Source: Actinophytocola sp035634895 (GTDB lineage: Bacteria > Actinomycetota > Actinomycetes > Mycobacteriales > Pseudonocardiaceae). Taken from it: a stretch of DNA of 64,000 nt. Positions within the stretch are counted from its first letter, which is position 1; each line of letters starts with the position of its first letter. Location of the stretch: NCBI RefSeq assembly GCF_035634895.1, contig NZ_DASQCC010000095.1, positions 1 to 64,000 on the forward strand, given 5' to 3'. Shown here piece by piece: positions 57,559 to 64,000 of the stretch. A program made the position numbers and the translations under genes. The notes beneath the pieces are model-generated. The model saw nothing but the letters and a program-made list of their open reading frames with translations, was not told the origin of the DNA and did not search any database.

Positions 57559-59277
57559 TTACTTGCCTTCGCGCCACGCGTTGGTCATGGGTAGTCGGCG
57601 GTCGCGGCCGAAGGCCTTGAAGGTGATCTTCGTGCCCGGGGGGTACTGGCGGCGCTTGTACTCGGCCCTGTCGACCATGCGCAGCACCTTGTCGATCAGC
57701 TCGGGGGCGAACCCCGCCGCCATCAGGTCCTCGTAACCCCGGTCACCCTCGACGTAGTCGTCGAGGACCCGGTCCAGCAGGTCGTAGTCCGGCAGCGAGT
57801 CCGCGTCCAACTGCCCCGGCCGCAGCTCCGCCGACGGCGGCTTGCTGATCGAGTTCTCCGGAATCGGCGGCGTCTCCCCACGCACGGCCGCGAGCTCGTT
57901 CCGCCACCGCGCCAACTCCCACACCAGCGTCTTCGGCACGTCCTTGATCGGGGCGAACCCGCCCACCGCGTCGCCGTAGATCGTCGAGTACCCCACCGCC
58001 AGCTCGGTCTTGTTCCCGGTCGCCAGCACCAGGTGGCCGTACTGGTTCGACAGCCCCATCAGCGTCATCCCACGGCACCTGGCCTGCACGTTCTCCTCGG
58101 CCAGCCCGGTCAGCCCCAGCTGCCCGACGAACACCGCCACCATGTCCTCGATCGCCTGCACCTGGTAGTGCAGGCCGGTCCGCGACGCCAGGTCCGCCGC
58201 GTCCGACCGCGAGTGCGACGACGAGTACACCGACGGCATCGACACCCCGTGCACGTTCTCCGCCCCCAGCGCGTCCACCGCCAGCGCCGCGCACACCGCC
58301 GAGTCGATCCCGCCCGACAGCCCCAGCACGACCGACGTGAACCCGTTCTTCCGCACGTAGTCGCCCAGCCCGACCTTCAGCGCCCGCCAGATCTCCTCCG
58401 GCTCGGACAGCGGCTCGGCCGGCGACGGAGTGACCAGGGCCTCGTACGGCGCCAGGGCATCGGACGTCAACGTCACCCTCCGCACGGCGAAGCCCCCGAA
58501 GTCACCCGATGAGGTCGAAGCTCCACCCGGAAGGTCCAGGTCCATCACGGTCAGGTGCTCGACGAACTGGGGCAACCGCGTCAACAACTCACCCGACGGC
58601 GACACCACCATCGAGTCCCCGTCGAACACGAGGTCGTCCTGCCCGCCGATCATGTTCACGTACACCAGCGGCGCCCCGGCCTCCTCGGCCCGCCGCGCGA
58701 CCAGCGGCTCCCGGACGTCGTCCTTGTTCCGCTCGTACGGCGACGCGTTCGGCGACACCACCAGATCGACCCCCGCCGCCCCCAGCGCCGCGATCGGGCC
58801 GCCCTCCTGCCAGATGTCCTCGCAGATCACCATGCCGACCTCGAGCCCGTGCAACCGCACGATGTCGAGCGTCTGCCCCGGCTTGAACAGCCGCCGCTCG
58901 TCGAACACCCCGTAGTTCGGCAGGTGGTGCTTGAACTGCGTGGCGGTTACGCGACCCCCGTACAGCACCGCCACCGCGTCCCGCGGCCCCACCTCGTCGA
59001 GGTCCAGATAGCTGACCACGGCCGCGACGGAGCCGTGCCCGGCGGCGTCCAGCCGGGCCGCCAGCGCCGACAGGGCCGACCGGGACGCCGCCGCGAACGA
59101 CTTCCGCAGCGCCAGGTCCTCCACGGGGTAACCGGTCAGCACCATCTCGGGGAACACGACCAGGTGAGCACCGGCGTCAGCGGCACGCTCAGTCCACGAC
59201 GCGATCAGCGATGCGTTCCCGTCCAGGTCGCCGACCGTCGCGTTGACCTGGGCGAGCGCGATGCGTAGCTGTGGCAT
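57559..59277 (-). CDS. nadE: glutamine-dependent NAD(+) synthetase
   Basis: A 572-residue two-domain enzyme converting nicotinic acid adenine dinucleotide to NAD. The N-terminal nitrilase-type glutaminase (about 1-265) has the Glu-Lys-Cys triad: FPEMVLTGYP (Glu44), QFKHHLPNYGVFDE (Lys116) and VICEDIWQEGG (Cys152). The C-terminal synthetase (about 290-572) has VVLGLSGGIDSAV (PP-loop, about 321-326), LSNQYGHLVLATGNKTELAVGY, and the C-terminal RRQYPPGTKITFKAFGRDRRLPMTN. It is about 100 residues shorter than the M. tuberculosis NadE, that is, the shorter bacterial type. ATG 59277. The stop abuts a palindrome. Confidence 0.95.
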   Translation of the reverse strand: MPQLRIALAQVNATVGDLDGNASLIASWTERAADAGAHLVVFPEMVLTGYPVEDLALRKSFAAASRSALSALAARLDAAGHGSVAAVVSYLDLDEVGPRDAVAVLYGGRVTATQFKHHLPNYGVFDERRLFKPGQTLDIVRLHGLEVGMVICEDIWQEGGPIAALGAAGVDLVVSPNASPYERNKDDVREPLVARRAEEAGAPLVYVNMIGGQDDLVFDGDSMVVSPSGELLTRLPQFVEHLTVMDLDLPGGASTSSGDFGGFAVRRVTLTSDALAPYEALVTPSPAEPLSEPEEIWRALKVGLGDYVRKNGFTSVVLGLSGGIDSAVCAALAVDALGAENVHGVSMPSVYSSSHSRSDAADLASRTGLHYQVQAIEDMVAVFVGQLGLTGLAEENVQARCRGMTLMGLSNQYGHLVLATGNKTELAVGYSTIYGDAVGGFAPIKDVPKTLVWELARWRNELAAVRGETPPIPENSISKPPSAELRPGQLDADSLPDYDLLDRVLDDYVEGDRGYEDLMAAGFAPELIDKVLRMVDRAEYKRRQYPPGTKITFKAFGRDRRLPMTNAWREGK

Positions 59278-59417
59278 GTCACCATCCTAGGGCGGTTTTC
59301 GTCTGTCAGGCGAAAAATCGTGGGTGGTCTCACGAGATATCCCGATCGGCCTCGTCCCGACCGTCGCACGGACTACGGTGTCCCGCACACCGTCCGGTGT
59401 GGAGACAGGGGCTTGGG

Positions 59418-60725
59418 GTGCGCACGAACTTGCGACGGGTGTTCACGGTTGTTCTGGCCGGTGCGGTGGTCCTCACCTCGGGATGCAGCACGGCCGTCGA
59501 CGGCACCCCGCTGGCGGACCCGCGGGCCACGCGGTCCAGCGAACCGAGCGGCCCGGTCACCCTCACCTTCCTGACCTCGCTCAACGACGGCTACGAGGAC
59601 CTGCTGACCGAGTACCGGAGCGAGCACAGCGGCGTCACCATCAAGGTGCAGCGGACCGACCCCGGCTCGTACTACCCGAAGCTGCGCACCATGCTGGCCG
59701 CCGGCCAACCGCCCGACCTGGCCGTCGTCGGCGACGAGTACCGGGCCGACCTGTTCGGCCAGCCCGGCCTGTTCGCCGACCTCGCCGAGGCCGGACCGGA
59801 CGACGTCGACCCGAAGCGGTGGCTGGACTGGAAGTACGAGGGCGGCCTGGGGAAGGACGACGCCTGGTTCGGCTACGGCATGGACAGCGCCCCGATCGGC
59901 ATGGCCTACCGCACCGACCTGTTCGCGGCCGCGGGCCTGCCCACCGACCCCGCGCAGGTCGGGGACCTGTTCAAGAGCTGGGACGCCTACTTCGCGGCCG
60001 GCGACCAGTACACGCGGAAGACCGGCAAGCCGTGGTTCGACTCGGCGAGCGAGGTCTTCACCACCATGCAGAACCAGCTGGACAACCCCTACTTCGACCG
60101 GGACGACAAGCTGGTCATCGAGAGCAACACGAAGCTGAAGGCCGGCTGGGACGCGGTGACCGGCGCGATCGGGCGTGGGCAGTCGGCCAAGCTGGAGCCG
60201 TTCAGCCCGGAGTGGTTCTCCGGGTTCCGTGCCGGCACGTTCGCCACCGCGCCCGCCCCGTACTGGATGCTGAACCTGATCAAGTCGCAGGCAGGGCCTG
60301 AGAACGCGGGCAAGTGGGCGGTCGCCGACACCTTCCCCGGCGGGGGCGCCAACTGGGGCGGCAGCTACCTCGTCGTGCCGAAGAAGTCGCCCGCCACCGA
60401 GCAGGCCGCCGCGCTCGCCGCCTGGCTGACCGCGCCGGAACAGCAGTTGCGGCTGTTCGAGAGCGTCGGCGCGTTCCCCAGCCAGGTGGACGCCCTGGCG
60501 TCCACCAAGCTGCGCGGCGCCACCGACGACTACTTCGTCACGAAGGAGACCGGTCGCATCTACGCCGACCTGGCCGACAAGGTGACCGTGGCCCCGTACG
60601 GGGCGCCGCGCGACAGCCGGGTCCAGACCGAGGCCATGTGGCCCGCGCTCCAGGCCGTCGAGCACGGCACCCCGCCCGATGCCGGATGGCAGCAGGCGGT
60701 CGACAAGGCCGGACAGCTCAACTGA
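59418..60725 (+). CDS. extracellular solute-binding lipoprotein (family 1, sugar type)
   Basis: A 435-residue lipoprotein. The signal peptide (RTNLRRVFTVVLAGAVVLTSGCSTAV) has a lipobox LTSGC, so Cys23 would be acylated. The body is a type-1 solute-binding protein: VTLTFLTSLNDGYEDLLTEYRSEHSGVTIKV, KLRTMLAAGQPPDLAVVGDEYRADLFGQ, WFGYGMDSAPIGMAYRTDLFAAAGLP, WLTAPEQQLRLFESVGAFPSQVDAL. Likely a sugar or oligosaccharide binder. No permease or ATPase gene is adjacent, so it is an orphan. GTG 59418 gives the correct signal length; the longer open frame upstream is not needed. Convergent with secA2, one base between stops. Confidence 0.88.
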   Translation: MRTNLRRVFTVVLAGAVVLTSGCSTAVDGTPLADPRATRSSEPSGPVTLTFLTSLNDGYEDLLTEYRSEHSGVTIKVQRTDPGSYYPKLRTMLAAGQPPDLAVVGDEYRADLFGQPGLFADLAEAGPDDVDPKRWLDWKYEGGLGKDDAWFGYGMDSAPIGMAYRTDLFAAAGLPTDPAQVGDLFKSWDAYFAAGDQYTRKTGKPWFDSASEVFTTMQNQLDNPYFDRDDKLVIESNTKLKAGWDAVTGAIGRGQSAKLEPFSPEWFSGFRAGTFATAPAPYWMLNLIKSQAGPENAGKWAVADTFPGGGANWGGSYLVVPKKSPATEQAAALAAWLTAPEQQLRLFESVGAFPSQVDALASTKLRGATDDYFVTKETGRIYADLADKVTVAPYGAPRDSRVQTEAMWPALQAVEHGTPPDAGWQQAVDKAGQLN

Positions 60726-60726
60726 G

Positions 60727-63090
60727 CTACCGCCGCGCCGCGCCCTTCACCTTCTTGACCATCGCGCGGACCCGCTGCAGCGCCTGCTCCGCGTCGGTGT
60801 CGAACGGGTTGTCGTGCACCATGTACGTCCAGGTCGCGGACGGCCTGCGCAGCCCGTCGGCGGCCAGGTCGATGCCGTCGGCGGTGATCTCGACCGTCGC
60901 GAACGTCTCCACCGCGCGGTCGGTGATCTCGTCCGGGATCTTGCGGAACTCGGGGATCGCGGTCCGGTGGAACTCGTCGATCGGCGTCTCCTTGGCAAGG
61001 GCCCGCAGGTGGATCGTCTCCCGCACGTCCGCGAGGAACGCGAGGTGCTCGGTCCACCGCTGGTCGAGGTGGAACAGCATGAGCTGCCGCGCCGCCTCCT
61101 CCAGCACCTTCTCGTCGTCGACCGACTCGGTCAGCTCCGCCCACCGCTCCTCGGCCTGCGACGCCAGCGTCGTGGCCGCGAGGTCGGTGGTCAGCAGCTC
61201 GTCCCGGTACTCCAGCAGCACCTTCCGCTGGTGCTCGATCAGCCGCGTGTAGCGCCAGGTGTTGCGGTGGATCTCCAGCTGGACGCCCTCGGACACCTTC
61301 TGCGCGTGGTCGATGAACCGCTTGGTCGTAGCGTCCACGAGGCGCCCGATGTCGTCGTCGTCGGGCTCGGCGCCCGCGGTCGCGTCCGGCGCGTACTGGA
61401 TCACCTGGTCGTCGCCCAGCGACGCGAACATGATCGACCCGCCGGGGTCGCCCTGCCGGCCGGACCGGCCCCGCAGCTGGTCGTCGAGCCGGCTCGACGG
61501 GTACCGCCCGGTGCCGATCACCAGCAGCCCGCCCAGTTCGGCGACCTTGTCGTGTGCCTCGGCGCCGCCGTTCTCCTTGCCGCCCAGCCGGATGTCGGTG
61601 CCGCGGCCTGCCATCTGCGTGGACACCGTGACCGCGTCGTACGCGCCGGCCTCGGCCACGATCGCGGCCTCCTGGGCGTCGTTCTTCGCGTTCAGCACGA
61701 CGCACTCGACCTCGGCGTCGGCCAGCATCTTCGCGAGCCGCTCCGACTCGGCGACGTCCCGCGTGCCGATGAGGATCGGCCGCCCGGTCTTGTGGGTCTT
61801 CGCGATCTCCTCGACGATCGCGGTCTCCTTGTTCTCGACCGTGTCGTACAGGCGGTCCACCTCGTCCTCGCGGACGCACGGCGTGTTCGGCGGGATGACC
61901 GCGACGCGCAACTCGTAGAACTCCCGCAGCTGCTCGGAAACCGCCACCGCGGTGCCGGTCATGCCGCACACGGTGGCGTACCGGCTGATCAGGCCCTGCA
62001 CGCTGATCGAGTCGAGCACCTCGCCGCTCTCGGTCGGCCGCAGCCGCTCCTTGGCCTCGACCGCCGCCTGCAACCCGTCCGGCCAGCGCTGTCGCAGCGC
62101 GATCCGGCCGCGGGAGCTGTTGATCAGGTGGACCTTGCCGTCGCGGACGATGTAGTCGACGTCCCGCTCCAGCAGCGCGTGCGCGTGCAGCGCGGCGTTG
62201 ACCGCGGCCAGCCGGTCGCTGTGGTCGCCGGAGTACAGGTCGACGCCGCCCAGCGCCTTCTCGACCACCTTCGCGCCGCGGGCGGTCAGCCACGCGTTGC
62301 GGCCGTCCTCGTCCTTCTCGTAGTGCTGGCCCGGCTTGAGCGCGCGGACGATCTTGGCGACCTCGGGGTCGGACTGGCCCTCGTCGGACGACCCGGCCAG
62401 CACCAGCGGCACCTTGGCCTCGTCGATCAGCACCGAGTCGGCCTCGTCGACGATCACCACGTCCGGCTTCCGGCCGACCATGTCGTCGACGGAGGTGCAC
62501 AAACGGTCGCGCAGCACGTCGAAGCCGATCTCGCTGACCGACCCGTACGTCACGTCGGCCGCGTACGCCGCGCGCCGCTCCTCCTGCGAGGAGGTCTGGC
62601 TGACCCAGCCGACGGTCACGCCGAGTGCCTCGTAGACCGGTCCCATCCACTCGGCGTCACGCTGGGCGAGGTAGTCGTTGACCGACATGACGTGCACGGC
62701 ATGGCCCTGCAGCGCGTAGCCGGCGGCCGCGAGCGCCCCGGCGAGCGTCTTGCCCTCACCGGTCGCCATCTGCACGACGTGCCCCTCGAGCAGCTGCATC
62801 GTGCCGAGCAGCTGTACGTCATACGGCCGCTCGGACAGCGCCCGCCTGGCCGCCTCCCGGCCGACCGCACACAGCTCGACCAGCTCTTTCTCGTCGAAGC
62901 CCGGATCGCCGGCCGTTCTGCGCAGTTCCGCGGCGGCCTCGGTCAGCTCCTCGTCGGAGAGCTCGCCGACCTTTTTCTCCCGCCATTCGATGGAGGACAG
63001 CAGCTCCTCGTACCGGGAGATGTCGACGGTGGCAGGCCGGTCCAGGAACCGGCTGAAGCCGGCCTTCACGCGCCGCATGAACGCCGCCAC
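60727..63090 (-). CDS. secA2: accessory preprotein translocase ATPase SecA2
   Basis: A 787-residue SecA, shorter than the housekeeping SecA1 (about 900 or more) and without its zinc-binding C-terminal tail, which marks it as SecA2. Motifs: QLLEGHVVQMATGEGKTLAGAL (Walker A 109-115), SVNDYLAQRDAEWMGPVYEALG, VIVDEADSVLIDEAKVPL (Walker B), VCGMTGTAVAVSEQL, TVSTQMAGRGTDIRLGG and LDDQLRGRSGRQGDPGGSIMFASLGDD. Mycobacterial SecA2 (Rv1821) exports a subset of proteins, including solute-binding lipoproteins. ATG 63090, divergent from the CaeA-like gene with a 92-base shared region. Long forward ORFs over it are shadows. Confidence 0.95.
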   Translation of the reverse strand: MAAFMRRVKAGFSRFLDRPATVDISRYEELLSSIEWREKKVGELSDEELTEAAAELRRTAGDPGFDEKELVELCAVGREAARRALSERPYDVQLLGTMQLLEGHVVQMATGEGKTLAGALAAAGYALQGHAVHVMSVNDYLAQRDAEWMGPVYEALGVTVGWVSQTSSQEERRAAYAADVTYGSVSEIGFDVLRDRLCTSVDDMVGRKPDVVIVDEADSVLIDEAKVPLVLAGSSDEGQSDPEVAKIVRALKPGQHYEKDEDGRNAWLTARGAKVVEKALGGVDLYSGDHSDRLAAVNAALHAHALLERDVDYIVRDGKVHLINSSRGRIALRQRWPDGLQAAVEAKERLRPTESGEVLDSISVQGLISRYATVCGMTGTAVAVSEQLREFYELRVAVIPPNTPCVREDEVDRLYDTVENKETAIVEEIAKTHKTGRPILIGTRDVAESERLAKMLADAEVECVVLNAKNDAQEAAIVAEAGAYDAVTVSTQMAGRGTDIRLGGKENGGAEAHDKVAELGGLLVIGTGRYPSSRLDDQLRGRSGRQGDPGGSIMFASLGDDQVIQYAPDATAGAEPDDDDIGRLVDATTKRFIDHAQKVSEGVQLEIHRNTWRYTRLIEHQRKVLLEYRDELLTTDLAATTLASQAEERWAELTESVDDEKVLEEAARQLMLFHLDQRWTEHLAFLADVRETIHLRALAKETPIDEFHRTAIPEFRKIPDEITDRAVETFATVEITADGIDLAADGLRRPSATWTYMVHDNPFDTDAEQALQRVRAMVKKVKGAARR

Positions 63091-63182
63091 CGACGCTCAC
63101 CTCCTCGCTCGTCTATCGGTTTACGCCCCGCACGGTAACGGTTTGCCCACCCTTGTGAGTTCCAACTGGCAGGATCACGGAC

Positions 63183-64000
63183 GTGACGACACGCCGCGCA
63201 ATGGTGACAGCTTCCATCCTGCTCGCTTTAGCCGCGGGTGGCTGTATGACCTCCATAAGCGGCTCTCCGCAGACCGGCGCCCCGGTGGGCCCCGTGCCGG
63301 ACGACGCCCTGCGGAGGTTCTACGCCCAGAAGCTCGGCTGGGAGGGCTGCGGCGACTACGGCAAGACGGACTACGACCGGGAGGCGTTAGGCGCCGACGG
63401 CCTCCAGTGCGCGCACCTGACCGTGCCGCTCGACTACACGAAGCCCGACGGCGACACGATCGAGATCGGCGTCCTGCGCCGCCCCGCCAAGGGCGACCGG
63501 ATCGGCTCACTGGTCATCAACCCCGGCGGTCCTGGCGCGGCGGGCCTGTCCACGGCGGCCGCGCTGGCCGACGCTGACGACACCCTCGCCGAGCGGTTCG
63601 ACTTCGTCGGCTTCGACCCCCGCGGCGTCGGCTCCAGTGAGCCGACCGTCGAGTGCCTGACCGACAAGGAGATGGACGCCGAACGCGCCGACGACCTCGA
63701 GCTGGACGTGTCGCCGGCCGGCGTCCAGAAGCAGGACGCCGAGGCGAAGGACTTCGGCGCGGAGTGCGAGCGCAACACCGAGCACGGCGAGGAGATGCTC
63801 GCGAACATCGGCACCCGCGACGTCGTCAAGGACCTGGACGTCCTCCGGTCGGCGCTGGGCGACGAGAAGCTCACCTACCTCGGCTACTCCTACGGCACCC
63901 GGATCGGGAGCACCTACGCGGAGACGTTCCCGAAGAACGTGCGTGCGCTGGTCCTCGACGGCGCGCTCGACCCGTCACAGAGCCCGGTCGAGGAGGTCGT
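63183..64000 (+). CDS. CaeA/Hip1-like secreted lipoprotein peptidase, 3' end beyond the window
   Basis: The frame is open from GTG 63183 to the window edge (272 residues). Lipoprotein signal: RRAMVTASILLALAAGGCMTS, lipobox AAGGC. The mature part is an alpha/beta-hydrolase peptidase of the tripeptidyl-aminopeptidase-like group: LTVPLDYTKPDGDTIEIGVLRR, INPGGPGAAG (oxyanion GGPG), FVGFDPRGVGSSEPTVEC, YLGYSYGTRIGSTYAETFP (nucleophile Ser in GYSYG) and ALVLDGALDPSQSP. It corresponds to Rv2223c/Rv2224c (CaeA/Hip1) type. Two rare TTA leucine codons lie at 63228 and 63387. Possible GTG/ATG alternatives are within the signal only. Confidence 0.88.
   Translation, partial: MTTRRAMVTASILLALAAGGCMTSISGSPQTGAPVGPVPDDALRRFYAQKLGWEGCGDYGKTDYDREALGADGLQCAHLTVPLDYTKPDGDTIEIGVLRRPAKGDRIGSLVINPGGPGAAGLSTAAALADADDTLAERFDFVGFDPRGVGSSEPTVECLTDKEMDAERADDLELDVSPAGVQKQDAEAKDFGAECERNTEHGEEMLANIGTRDVVKDLDVLRSALGDEKLTYLGYSYGTRIGSTYAETFPKNVRALVLDGALDPSQSPVEEV

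Noticed and set aside
60679..63138. 819-codon forward open frame over secA2
   Set aside because: Complementary strand of the well-supported secA2; composition is shadow-like.

Overview
The window is about 70% GC with strong GC-ending codon preference. It carries AdnAB, an F420-dependent reductase gene, TB9.4/DUF3107, an ECF42 sigma locus, SecA2 and a CaeA/Hip1-like lipoprotein peptidase, with many GTG/TTG starts and 4-base ATGA/GTGA overlaps. This points to a high-GC actinomycete, most likely Pseudonocardiales (Amycolatopsis, Lentzea or Saccharothrix type). No tRNA, rRNA operon or CRISPR array was recognised; the one structural RNA is RNase P RNA.

Region 1 (1-30.6 kb) follows, as I recall it, the gene order of M. 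tuberculosis Rv3212 back to Rv3199c: membrane beta-propeller protein, RhlE helicase, ferritin-like protein, DUF3107, TetR, DUF3152 protein, MoeZ, a kinase-like protein, alkyltransferase-like protein, AdnA, AdnB, a potassium channel and NudC. Into this backbone are set an ECF42 sigma factor with two YCII/DGPF proteins and a matching candidate promoter, an NfeD-like/flotillin pair, a SMP-30 family protein, a zinc metallopeptidase, a DUF2207 membrane protein and a two-gene M16 peptidase.

Region 2 (30.6-32.1 kb) is a scar: an internally deleted IS481-family element sits on the stop codon of one of two tandem paralogous unknown genes. Region 3 (32.2-41.7 kb) is a second core block, corresponding to Rv2236c-Rv2228c. 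It holds CobD, SURF1, fructosamine-kinase-like, PtpA, DUF2000/AraC, CobC, Nif3-like, zinc-ribbon protein and RNase H/phosphatase, followed by rnpB. CobD, CobC and the phosphatase domain link this block to cobalamin nucleotide-loop assembly. A low-GC island at 36.8-37.6 kb holds a decayed ISAs1-type transposase.

Region 4 (41.75-50.4 kb) is the most unusual part. After a long low-GC leader comes a compact, same-strand cluster resembling a minimal type IV secretion apparatus: a two-helix pilin-like protein, a VirB3/PrgI-like protein, a VirB4-like ATPase, a VirB6/TrbL-like membrane protein, a VirB8-like anchored protein, a transglycosylase-like plus NlpC/P60 wall hydrolase, and two small proteins. 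No relaxase, coupling ATPase, integrase or attachment site is visible, and housekeeping genes flank it.

Region 5 (50.5-64 kb) contains an RNB ribonuclease, an F420:NADPH reductase, a 168-bp MITE-like element, a DUF4326 protein, a BtuF-like protein, prolyl aminopeptidase, a glutathionyl-hydroquinone-reductase-like enzyme, a DHFR-like protein, PanB, NadE, an orphan sugar-binding lipoprotein, SecA2 and the start of a CaeA-like peptidase. Long 22-bp-unit palindromes (14.2 and 23.6 kb, with a short relative at 57.5 kb) lie at gene 3' ends, and a second repeat family has been absorbed in frame into the fructosamine-kinase-like gene.
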